A stretch of DNA of 7,276 nucleotides from an uncultured Christensenella sp. (GTDB lineage Bacteria > Bacillota > Clostridia > Christensenellales > Borkfalkiaceae). The stretch lies in contig CAJUCM010000027.1 in assembly GCA_910585235.1 (NCBI GenBank), positions 6,631 through 13,906 of the forward strand. Reading direction: 5' to 3'. Made by a program: the position numbers and the translations under genes. Under the pieces are notes generated by a model. It ran no database searches and was not told the origin of the DNA. It saw only the letters and a list, made by a program, of their open reading frames with translations. Each line of letters opens with the position of its first letter. Position 1 is the stretch's first letter. Of the stretch, positions 1 through 5,604 are shown one piece after another.

Positions 1-857
1 TCTTCCGCAACCGATGAAACGTCGGATAGTTCCGCAAGGCAGTTTTCAAGCCGCACAGCTAGTTCGCCGTATTTTTCTCCGTAACGGGCAATTCCGTTGA
101 GCGCCCGCCGCGCAGAACCGATCGCATCGATAGAACCGCCGTCGGACGAAAGCAGTCCGTGCGTCAATGAGAGTCCGTCCGCAATCCGCTCCGCGTTCAT
201 GCTTCTGTTGCGGAATTCCGTCAGCTCCTCTTCTTCGCCCTCTTTTAAGTTTGCCCGTCCGATTTCGTCGATTTGATATTTCAGAATATCCGCTCTGCGG
301 CTGCGCTCTTTTTCGTCGCCGCCGATGAGATTCATTTCATCCGTTGCCCGTTTACGGCGGGCGATCAGTTCTGCAAGTACGCGCTTTTCCGTTTCGACTG
401 CGTTCCCGGCGATCGAATCGAGCAGTTTCAGCTGATTTGCTTCATTTAAGAGATAAAAATGATCGCTTTGCCCGTGTATATCCACAAGACGGGAGCTTAC
501 GCGGCGGAGCATGGAAGAAGTAACGGTACATCCGTTCAATTTCAACGAACTTTTTCCGTCCATGTTGTATTTTCGGGATATGATAAGCGAATCGTCGCAC
601 TCGTCTACGCCGATTTCTTCAAGCGCATCCGATATATCCTTTCCGATGTTCTCAAATTCTGCGCGGACGGAGCATTCGCTTGTTCCGTAACGAATGAGCG
701 ATCTATCCGCTTTTGCGCCTAAAACAAAATCAATGGAATCGAGAATAACGGATTTTCCCGCACCCGTTTCACCGGAAAGCACGTTAAATCCGTCCGCGAA
801 TTCAATCTCCGCAGACTCGATCAACGCCATGTTTTGTATCGTAATCTTCCGTAACAT
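1..857 (-). CDS. recN: DNA repair protein RecN (N-terminal 285 residues, cut by window edge)
   Basis: RecN is an SMC-like ATPase that acts at DNA double-strand breaks in the cytoplasm. The frame is open from an ATG at 857 to the window edge, so the protein is only partial (about 285 of a usual 550-570 residues). The N-terminal part of the ATP-binding head is present: Walker A GETGAGKS at residues 29-36, after MLRKITIQNMALIE, the usual RecN opening. The RecN signature DIHGQSDH is at 126-133. Beyond it, charged helical sequence with the typical YQIDEI element marks the first arm of the coiled coil. Walker B and the C-terminal head lie outside the window. The start follows the argR stop codon by one base, and AGGAA at 863-867 is a suitable ribosome binding site, so translation is probably coupled to argR. 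In related genomes spoIVB and spo0A usually follow recN. No frameshift is seen in the visible part. Confidence 0.96.
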   Translation of the reverse strand, partial: MLRKITIQNMALIESAEIEFADGFNVLSGETGAGKSVILDSIDFVLGAKADRSLIRYGTSECSVRAEFENIGKDISDALEEIGVDECDDSLIISRKYNMDGKSSLKLNGCTVTSSMLRRVSSRLVDIHGQSDHFYLLNEANQLKLLDSIAGNAVETEKRVLAELIARRKRATDEMNLIGGDEKERSRRADILKYQIDEIGRANLKEGEEEELTEFRNRSMNAERIADGLSLTHGLLSSDGGSIDAIGSARRALNGIARYGEKYGELAVRLENCLAELSDVSSVAE

Positions 858-858
858 T

Positions 859-1314
859 TTATTTCCTGACAATATCGTTTAAGCGATTAAGAACCGTTTT
901 CGCCTTTTCCGGATTTTCGCACAGAGAAAATACGGTGTCGTCGCCCGCAATCGTTCCTACGACTTCCGGATAATTCAGCATATCGATCACCGCGCCCGCA
1001 TTTCCGCCGTTTCCGTTGAGTGTTTTTACAACGACGGTATTGCCGACCGAACAGATCTTGACGACGCAGGTGCGGAAAAGCGAAAGCATTTTTTCGGGGA
1101 CCTGCGGCTCTACCCATTCGGATGCAACATAATGATACCGCTGATCCGTTCCTTTTACTTTATACAGATGTAATTCTCTGATATCGCGGGAAACCGTTGC
1201 CTGCGTCACTTCCAGCCCTGCGGCGGCAAGCGTTTCGCACAACTCCTGTTGCGTCTCGATCTTTTTTTCTTTGATCAATTCCAGAATTTTTTTCTGCCTG
1301 GCGCTCCTATGCAT
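859..1314 (-). CDS. argR: Arginine repressor ArgR/AhrC
   Basis: This is the hexameric, arginine-sensing transcription regulator that represses arginine biosynthesis and, in Firmicutes, can activate catabolism. The 151-residue length is normal. The N-terminal winged helix-turn-helix is at about residues 1-70, with the recognition segment TQATVSRDIREL at 37-48. The C-terminal oligomerisation and arginine-binding domain is at about 78-151, with the hallmark GTIAGDDT at 120-127, whose two aspartates contact arginine. The other pocket segment, usually TxPGxA, reads TLNGNG here (98-103), so the proline and alanine are replaced without a change in length. ATG at 1314 is preceded by AGGTG (1319-1323) and starts 10 bases after nadK ends. 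It is likely cotranscribed with nadK and recN. In Firmicutes argR next to recN is a conserved arrangement and does not by itself imply a DNA-repair role. Confidence 0.96.
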   Translation of the reverse strand: MHRSARQKKILELIKEKKIETQQELCETLAAAGLEVTQATVSRDIRELHLYKVKGTDQRYHYVASEWVEPQVPEKMLSLFRTCVVKICSVGNTVVVKTLNGNGGNAGAVIDMLNYPEVVGTIAGDDTVFSLCENPEKAKTVLNRLNDIVRK

Positions 1315-1324
1315 AATTCACCTA

Positions 1325-2113
1325 TCAGTGATTGATTTTTTCTGTAAGACGACGGAAATAACCGTTCGGATCGACGGTCAAAAACCGAGCCGTCCGCACC
1401 GCTTTTCTGACCGTCAATTTGCGTTCTCCGTCCGCCTTGCCCAAATAATCGCCGTCTCCATAGAGCATGAGCGAATCCTTAGCGAAAGAGAGCGTCAGCG
1501 TACAGGAATCCGGGAATACGATCGGGCGGCTCCGCAGAGAAAATGCGCATACGGGCGTCAGAATAAAGGTTTCGGAATCGGGCGTCATGATACAGCCGCC
1601 TGCGGAGAGAGAATAGGCGGTTGAACCGGTAGGCGTTGCTACGATCAATCCGTCGGCGGAAAAATCCCCCGCCTTTTTTCCGTCAATTTCAACCGAAATT
1701 CTGACGATGCCGTTCGGATTCCGCTCATTGACGGAATGCAGAAGCGCAAGTTCGTTGAGGCAATATGACTTTTGACCGTCAATATCGACTTCCAGCATGG
1801 ATCGCCGCACAACGACGCAATCGCTCAATACAAGATCGGCGGCGCGCTCCTCTTCCCCGCGTTCAAACTCTGCAAGAAACCCCAAGTTGCCGTAATTGAC
1901 CCCGACGAGCGGAATATCCATTTCCGATGCCCGTTTCGCCACCCGTAAAATCGTTCCGTCGCCGCCGAGCACGATCAGACGATCGACTCCTTTCATGTCG
2001 GAAATGCGCGAAAAGACAAACGCCTCCCCGCCCTGACCGCGGATCATGCGGGAAAGGCGCAGAGCATTTTCACGATCGACCTGTTTATGATTGTAAAAAA
2101 TTCCGATCCTCAT
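1325..2113 (-). CDS. nadK: NAD kinase
   Basis: NAD kinase phosphorylates NAD+ to NADP+ in the cytoplasm, using ATP or polyphosphate. The 262 residues fit the short bacterial form. The diagnostic motifs are present and in order: GGDGT at 50-54 (Asp52 is the expected catalytic base), GVNYGNLGFL at 71-80, NE at 120-121, and DGLIVATPTGSTAYSLSAGG at 154-173. The residue after the double glycine is Cys174, where many family members have proline; this is a mild variation. ATG at 2113 opens MRIGIFYNHK, the normal start of the family, so the start is well placed even though there is no Shine-Dalgarno sequence. A -10/-35 pair lies directly upstream, which suggests an mRNA with almost no leader. Between tlyA and argR is the usual clostridial position for this gene. 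NADP made here is the cofactor used by FolD further up the block. Confidence 0.96.
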   Translation of the reverse strand: MRIGIFYNHKQVDRENALRLSRMIRGQGGEAFVFSRISDMKGVDRLIVLGGDGTILRVAKRASEMDIPLVGVNYGNLGFLAEFERGEEERAADLVLSDCVVVRRSMLEVDIDGQKSYCLNELALLHSVNERNPNGIVRISVEIDGKKAGDFSADGLIVATPTGSTAYSLSAGGCIMTPDSETFILTPVCAFSLRSRPIVFPDSCTLTLSFAKDSLMLYGDGDYLGKADGERKLTVRKAVRTARFLTVDPNGYFRRLTEKINH

Positions 2114-2122
2114 CTCAATTTA

Positions 2123-2128
2123 ATTATA
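2123..2128 (-). promoter_or_regulatory. Putative -10 box of the nadK promoter
   Basis: A perfect vegetative-type TATAAT on the minus strand ends only 9 bases before the nadK ATG. Initiation at the usual distance would fall near position 2116, giving a 5' leader of about 3 bases. There is no ribosome binding site between this box and the start codon, which fits a leaderless or near-leaderless mRNA for nadK-argR-recN. The surrounding gap is AT-rich, so a chance match cannot be excluded. Confidence 0.45.
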
Positions 2129-2144
2129 ATCTAAAAATGAATTT

Positions 2145-2150
2145 ATGCAA
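2145..2150 (-). promoter_or_regulatory. Putative -35 box of the nadK promoter
   Basis: The minus strand reads TTGCAT here. It lies 16 bp upstream of a perfect TATAAT and begins 8 bp after the tlyA stop codon. It matches only the first three bases of the TTGACA consensus, so the promoter call rests mainly on the -10 box. Confidence 0.4.
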
Positions 2151-2158
2151 GAGATTTT

Positions 2159-2935
2159 TTATATTTCAAGTCGATTTTCATAAAAATCCGCGGCGCGGAG
2201 AAGAAATTCCTGCTTATCAAGCGCCGGATCGCATGGCGACAAGTACAGTACATATTCTACGTTTTTGCCCTCTCTTAAAGGCGCATTGACGACGTTTCGT
2301 ATATTTAGACCAATTGAACAGGAAAAGTCATAAAATTCGGAAAGCAGATTTTCATGTAAACGGACGGGCAGGATCCCGCTTTTTCCCACTTTTCCTTTTC
2401 CGCATTCAAACTGCGGTTTGAAGAGCATAAACGCCCGCTGCCTACCGCTGAAAAGACGCGCAACAACAGGCAATACCAAACGAAGAGATATAAAACTTAA
2501 ATCGGAAACGATTCCGTCGAGAGATTCTTCAAAATCCCGGCAAGTCAAATAACGGACGTTTGTTTTATCCATGATGATAACGCGGGAATCCGTCCGCAAC
2601 GAAATATCGAGCTGATTTTCCCCGACGTCAATACAATATACTTTCTTTGCGCCGCGCCGCAAAAGACAGTCGGTAAATCCGCCCGTGCTTGCACCGAAAT
2701 CGGCAAAAATGCATCCCTCTACACTTTCGCCGAACACGGACAACCCGCGCTCCAATTTATCGCCGCCGCGCGACACAAACGAGTTTTCTTCCGCATACAG
2801 GAACTCTTCTCCGCCCGTTATTTCGGAATCGGGTGAAAGACATTTTCCGTTCGCATAAATCAGCCCGCGTAAAAGTCTGTCTTTTGCTTTTGTGCGGGAG
2901 CCGAATTTTTCCGCAAAAAATTTATCAGCTCTCAT
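2159..2935 (-). CDS. tlyA: TlyA-family rRNA (cytidine-2'-O)-methyltransferase (YqxC)
   Basis: TlyA proteins transfer a methyl group from S-adenosylmethionine to ribose 2'-OH groups of cytidines in rRNA (C1920 of 23S, and in longer members also C1409 of 16S). The 258 residues comprise an N-terminal S4 RNA-binding domain (about 1-60, with RTKAKDRLLRGLIYANGK) and an FtsJ-like methyltransferase domain. Visible motifs are SRGGDKL at 55-61, the SAM-binding loop DFGASTGGFTD at 79-89, DVG at 103-105, SDLSFISL at 144-151, KPQFE at 173-177 and NVEYVLYL at 225-232. Together they supply the expected K-D-K-E set (Lys60, Asp145, Lys173, Glu227). The length matches the short type I form, so I would predict 23S rRNA as the main target; that is inference from the family. 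The ATG at 2935 has only a weak ribosome binding site. In relatives dxs directly precedes this gene; here an AT-rich gap does. Confidence 0.95.
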   Translation of the reverse strand: MRADKFFAEKFGSRTKAKDRLLRGLIYANGKCLSPDSEITGGEEFLYAEENSFVSRGGDKLERGLSVFGESVEGCIFADFGASTGGFTDCLLRRGAKKVYCIDVGENQLDISLRTDSRVIIMDKTNVRYLTCRDFEESLDGIVSDLSFISLRLVLPVVARLFSGRQRAFMLFKPQFECGKGKVGKSGILPVRLHENLLSEFYDFSCSIGLNIRNVVNAPLREGKNVEYVLYLSPCDPALDKQEFLLRAADFYENRLEI

Positions 2936-2955
2936 AAAAATCAGCCGTTATTTCA

Positions 2956-2983
2956 ATACTATGTCTGAAATATTACTATACAA
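2956..2983 (-). promoter_or_regulatory. Weak candidate promoter before tlyA
   Basis: The 65 bp gap between ispA and tlyA is very AT-rich. On the minus strand TTGTAT (2978-2983) and TAGTAT (2956-2961) are 16 bp apart, 20 bases before the tlyA ATG. Both boxes are poor matches, and AT-rich DNA gives such pairs by chance. No terminator hairpin follows ispA in this gap. Confidence 0.2.
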
Positions 2984-3000
2984 ATATTCAAAATCAAAAT

Positions 3001-3873
3001 TTAATTTGTTCTTTTTAACACGAATTCCGTCAAACCCTTCAAAAACGCCGTATTGTTATCCTGTAATCCATCCAAAATCTCTAAACACTTTTCGGCATAT
3101 TCTTCCGCCAGCTTCTCCGACTGCTCCAAGCCAAATATTTTAACGCAGGTCAGCTTGTCCTCTTTTGCGTCCTTTCCGAGCGTTTTTCCCATTACCCCCG
3201 CGTCGCCCTTTACGTCGAGCAAATCGTCCGTCAACTGAAAAAGACAACCGAGCGCTTCGCCAAATTCCCGCAATTTTTCCACTTCCGCATCCGCAAGAAT
3301 GCCCGCCATGACGATCGGCGCCGCCAGAAGTTTCCCCGTTTTATTGCGGTAGATAAAACTCAATTCTTCTTCTCCTGCTTCCTTTCCTGCATAAAACAGA
3401 TCGGCGGACTGCCCCGCAATCATCCCCTCCGCGCCCGCCGCACGGGACAATTCCTTTGCCGCCTTGATATGCCGTAAATCGGTACAGGAAGCGAGCAAAC
3501 AGTCAAACGCATAGGATAACAGCGCATCGCCCGCAAGGATCGCATTGGCTTCCCCGAACGCTTTATGGCTTGAAGCCTTTCCACGCCTGAGATCGTCGTT
3601 ATCCATTGCGGGAAGATCGTCATGGATCAATGAGTAAGTATGAACGCATTCGAGCGCGATCGCAAAATCCGTCTCTTTGCGAAATTCGTATCCGTACGAA
3701 TCGAGCGTGCTTAAAAAAAGAACGGGACGAATGCGTTTTCCGCCTAACAGCAGTGAATAGCGCATACTTTCCGTCAAAATATCGGGTTTATAATTCATTT
3801 CGGCGCAACGCTTAATGAGCGCCTTTTCAAATTGCGTTTCGTACAAATTATACTGTTGAACAAAATCGGTCAT
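3001..3873 (-). CDS. ispA: Polyprenyl (farnesyl-type) diphosphate synthase
   Basis: This is a trans-prenyltransferase that condenses isopentenyl diphosphate with allylic diphosphates, making farnesyl diphosphate for undecaprenyl carriers and quinones. The 290 residues are the usual length. GGKRIRP is at 44-50. The first aspartate-rich motif DDLPAMDNDD at 85-94 is of the bacterial type, with two extra residues compared with DDxxD. The second, DDLLD, is at 216-220. Both motifs bind the Mg2+-diphosphate. The context HTYSLIHDD, with Tyr80 five residues before the first Asp, resembles Escherichia coli IspA, which makes the C15 product; C20 output cannot be excluded. Its ATG overlaps the folD stop by 4 bases (ATGA), so translation is probably coupled. 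In most relatives xseA and xseB separate folD from ispA; they are missing here. Confidence 0.95.
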   Translation of the reverse strand: MTDFVQQYNLYETQFEKALIKRCAEMNYKPDILTESMRYSLLLGGKRIRPVLFLSTLDSYGYEFRKETDFAIALECVHTYSLIHDDLPAMDNDDLRRGKASSHKAFGEANAILAGDALLSYAFDCLLASCTDLRHIKAAKELSRAAGAEGMIAGQSADLFYAGKEAGEEELSFIYRNKTGKLLAAPIVMAGILADAEVEKLREFGEALGCLFQLTDDLLDVKGDAGVMGKTLGKDAKEDKLTCVKIFGLEQSEKLAEEYAEKCLEILDGLQDNNTAFLKGLTEFVLKRTN

Positions 3874-4703
3874 TCCGCTCTTTCTGCCGCCTCTATCGTA
3901 TTTCTTAAAAGCATAGCGATCGTCATAGGTCCGACCCCGCCGGGAACAGGCGTTATAAACGACGCTTTTTCTTTTGCCGACTCGAAATCTACGTCTCCGC
4001 AGAGTTTTCCGTTTTCACCGCGATTGATCCCCACGTCAACGACAACCGCGCCTTTTTTGATCATATCCCCCGTAATATATCGGGGCTTTCCGATGGCGAC
4101 AATCAGAATATCCGCTTTCAGACATTCTTCTTTCAGTTGCTCCGTTTTGCTGTGACAGACAGTCACGGTCGCGTCACGATTCAAAAGAAGCATTGTAAGC
4201 GGACGCCCGACGATTTTACTTCTTCCGACGACGACGGCGCGCTTTCCCCGAAGATCGATTTGGTAGCGCGTTAAAAGCTCGATGACCCCCTGCGGCGTGC
4301 AGGCGGAAGTAGCATTTTCCCCCAACGCAATTTTGCCGAAATTTACGGGAGAAAATCCGTCCACGTCCTTTCTCGGAGGAATCAGACCGAGAATTTTATC
4401 GGAATCAAGCCCTTCCGGCAACGGCAACTGAACCAGAATCCCGTTGATTTCAACGTTATCGACAAGGGAAGAGACGAGCGTTTCCACCTCATTCTGTGTC
4501 GCTGACTTGGGCAAACGGCAGACGCGGGATCCGATCCCTACCTCCCGGCACGCGTTGACCTTGCCTTTCACATATATTTCCGAAGCGGGATCTTCACCGA
4601 CGAGCACGACGGCGAGTTCGGGCTTTTTCCGCATTTGTAAAACCCTATCGCGAAGTTCCCGCCTGATTTCCGATGCAATCCGCTTTCCGTCAAGTAACGT
4701 CAT
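3870..4703 (-). CDS. folD: Bifunctional methylenetetrahydrofolate dehydrogenase/cyclohydrolase FolD
   Basis: FolD oxidises 5,10-methylene-tetrahydrofolate with NADP+ and hydrolyses the product to 10-formyl-tetrahydrofolate, supplying one-carbon units for purines and formyl-Met-tRNA. The protein has 277 residues, counted from the ATG at 4703. Numbered this way, the active-site segment YVKGK is at 44-48 with catalytic Lys48. VQLPLP starts at 91, DVDGF is at 113-117, the Rossmann dinucleotide segment GRSKIVGRP is at 160-168, and ITPVPGGVGPMT is at 250-261. The usual PCTP reads ACTP, a mild change. A TTG one codon upstream (4706) could also start the frame, but GGAGGG at 4711-4716 sits 7 bases from the ATG and only 4 from the TTG, so ATG is preferred. 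The start overlaps the end of nusB by 14 bases and the stop overlaps ispA by 4. Confidence 0.96.
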   Translation of the reverse strand: MTLLDGKRIASEIRRELRDRVLQMRKKPELAVVLVGEDPASEIYVKGKVNACREVGIGSRVCRLPKSATQNEVETLVSSLVDNVEINGILVQLPLPEGLDSDKILGLIPPRKDVDGFSPVNFGKIALGENATSACTPQGVIELLTRYQIDLRGKRAVVVGRSKIVGRPLTMLLLNRDATVTVCHSKTEQLKEECLKADILIVAIGKPRYITGDMIKKGAVVVDVGINRGENGKLCGDVDFESAKEKASFITPVPGGVGPMTIAMLLRNTIEAAERAE

Positions 4704-5088
4704 CAATAAACCCTCCGAGCACGCCGCTCACAAAATCGGCAGAATTTTCAGTCGAATACTTGCGCGCAAGCGTCGCCGCTTCGCTGACGGAAACGAGGGG
4801 CGGAATATCGTCGCAATATCTGATTTCCGCAAGCCCCAAAAGCATAAGCGCTCTGTCCGCTTTATAAACTCTGTTCTCTGCAAAGCGTTCGATTTTTCCG
4901 TTCAGCATACACGAAAGCTCTTCGCGGTGTTCCTCAACAAGAGAAACAAGGCGTTCTGCAAAAGCCGTATCTTCTTCGCCGAGTTTTTCGCTCTTATAAA
5001 TACGGGATTTGAACCCTGCCCCCGCATTGTCCTGAAAGAGTTCTGAAAAAATAATTTTGAATGCCGCTTCTCTCGCGTTACTTCTCAT
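4690..5088 (-). CDS. nusB: Transcription antitermination factor NusB
   Basis: NusB binds boxA RNA together with NusE (ribosomal protein S10) and helps RNA polymerase read through rRNA operons. The 132 residues are all-helical in character and normal in length. The start MRSNAREAAFKIIF fits the NusB opening, and ADRALMLLGLAEIRY at 78-91 and IPPLVSVSEAATLARKY at 95-111 match conserved helices. The terminal FVSGVL (119-124) corresponds to the family's FVNGVL with Ser for Asn. A longer frame from a TTG at 5109 is possible, but AGAGG at 5094-5098 lies 5 bases before the ATG at 5088 and the family starts there, so I reject the extension. A hairpin sits between asp23 and this gene; its 3' end overlaps folD. 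Confidence 0.93.
   Translation of the reverse strand: MRSNAREAAFKIIFSELFQDNAGAGFKSRIYKSEKLGEEDTAFAERLVSLVEEHREELSCMLNGKIERFAENRVYKADRALMLLGLAEIRYCDDIPPLVSVSEAATLARKYSTENSADFVSGVLGGFIDDVT
4711..4716 (-). promoter_or_regulatory. Ribosome binding site of folD, deciding the start
   Basis: GGAGGG on the minus strand lies inside the 3' end of nusB. It is 7 bases from ATG at 4703, the best spacing, and 4 bases from the alternative TTG at 4706. Confidence 0.7.
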
Positions 5089-5093
5089 GATAG

Positions 5094-5098
5094 CCTCT
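5094..5098 (-). promoter_or_regulatory. Ribosome binding site of nusB, deciding the start
   Basis: AGAGG on the minus strand is 5 bases before ATG 5088. It lies inside the longer TTG-initiated frame, which argues that the shorter frame is the real one. Confidence 0.6.
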
Positions 5099-5107
5099 AT
5101 ACGCAAC

Positions 5108-5136
5108 AAATTCCCCTTCCTGTAAGGAAAGGGAAT
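5108..5136 (-). terminator. Stem-loop between asp23 and nusB (weak terminator or attenuator)
   Basis: In minus-strand RNA the arms at 5126-5135 and 5111-5120 pair over 10 bp with one G-U and a 5-base loop (UUACA). One more A-U pair (5136/5110) and two G-U pairs (5137/5109 and 5138/5108) can extend it. Only an interrupted U run (TTTGTT) follows, and part of it is used up by the extended stem, so it is at best a partial terminator. It begins 6 bases after the asp23 stop and could lower nusB-folD-ispA expression relative to asp23, or protect the asp23 mRNA 3' end. Confidence 0.45.
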
Positions 5137-5141
5137 CCATT

Positions 5142-5543
5142 TCAGTTTTCGGTTTTTTTATCCTGCATCGCATCGGCGGCACGCATCTCTTCGCCGTTCG
5201 TCTCGTCGGTCGTCTCTTCCTTGGCGCGGTCGAACACAACGCTCTGAACATGAATATCCACTTTGGCGATCTTATATTTTGTCATGGATTCCACCATTTG
5301 TTTGATATTCTGCTGAATGCGGAACGCAAGCTCCGGAACGCTGTATCCGTAGTGCGCGATCACGGATACGTCCACGAATACGCCCTCTTTTTCAAAACAA
5401 AGTTTGATTCCCTTATTTTTGGACGGTATCAGGTCAATGCCTTCCGTTTCGCGGAGACTGAGAACTACGATTCCGCTTACGATGTCCGCATTATAAGTAA
5501 TTTTTCCTTTTTGTCCGCCCGGATTGTATTTGATGCTTGCCAT
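5142..5543 (-). CDS. Asp23/YqhY family protein
   Basis: This belongs to the Asp23/Gls24 family (formerly DUF322), small proteins linked in Firmicutes to envelope stress and, for the YqhY branch beside the acetyl-CoA carboxylase genes, to control of fatty acid synthesis. It has 133 residues, with no signal peptide or membrane segment. Family features are the N-terminal GKITYNADIVSGIVVLS (13-29), IAHYGYSVPELAFRIQQNI (62-80) and MVESMTKYKIAKVDIHVQSVVF (83-104). The last 28 residues form a charged, low-complexity tail. Its place between the spoIIIA operon and nusB fits the YqhY branch, although accB and accC are not beside it here. ATG 5543 follows GAGGAG (5551-5556) by 7 bases, and a promoter lies just upstream, so this gene probably opens the housekeeping transcript. 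The precise molecular function is not known. Confidence 0.9.
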   Translation of the reverse strand: MASIKYNPGGQKGKITYNADIVSGIVVLSLRETEGIDLIPSKNKGIKLCFEKEGVFVDVSVIAHYGYSVPELAFRIQQNIKQMVESMTKYKIAKVDIHVQSVVFDRAKEETTDETNGEEMRAADAMQDKKTEN

Positions 5544-5550
5544 AATACGA

Positions 5551-5556
5551 CTCCTC
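5551..5556 (-). promoter_or_regulatory. Strong ribosome binding site of asp23
   Basis: GAGGAG on the minus strand is 7 bases before the asp23 ATG. It is one of the best Shine-Dalgarno matches in the window and suggests high translation. Confidence 0.7.
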
Positions 5557-5565
5557 TATATGGGT

Positions 5566-5574
5566 ATTATAGCA
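5566..5574 (-). promoter_or_regulatory. Extended -10 promoter of asp23
   Basis: The minus strand reads TGCTATAAT: a perfect TATAAT at 5566-5571 with the TGn extension at 5572-5574. The -35 position at 17 bp spacing (TAGTAA) is poor, which is typical of extended -10 promoters. Initiation would fall near 5559 on an A, giving a leader of about 16 bases that contains the GAGGAG ribosome binding site. This would make asp23 and the genes after it independent of the mother-cell-specific spoIIIA transcript. Confidence 0.6.
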
Positions 5575-5604
5575 CATAACTTAAATTTTTACTACTGTTT
5601 TTTC

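Noticed and set aside
1271..1624. A 117-codon plus-strand frame opposite nadK and argR
   Set aside because: It is a shadow of two genes with clear family motifs and has no domain of its own.
4444..5046. A 200-codon open frame on the plus strand
   Set aside because: It lies antisense to the well-supported folD and nusB genes, shows no recognisable motif, and is what a mid-GC coding region leaves open on the opposite strand.
5089..5109. N-terminal extension of nusB from a TTG at 5109
   Set aside because: The extension contains the AGAGG ribosome binding site of the ATG at 5088, and the NusB family begins at that ATG.
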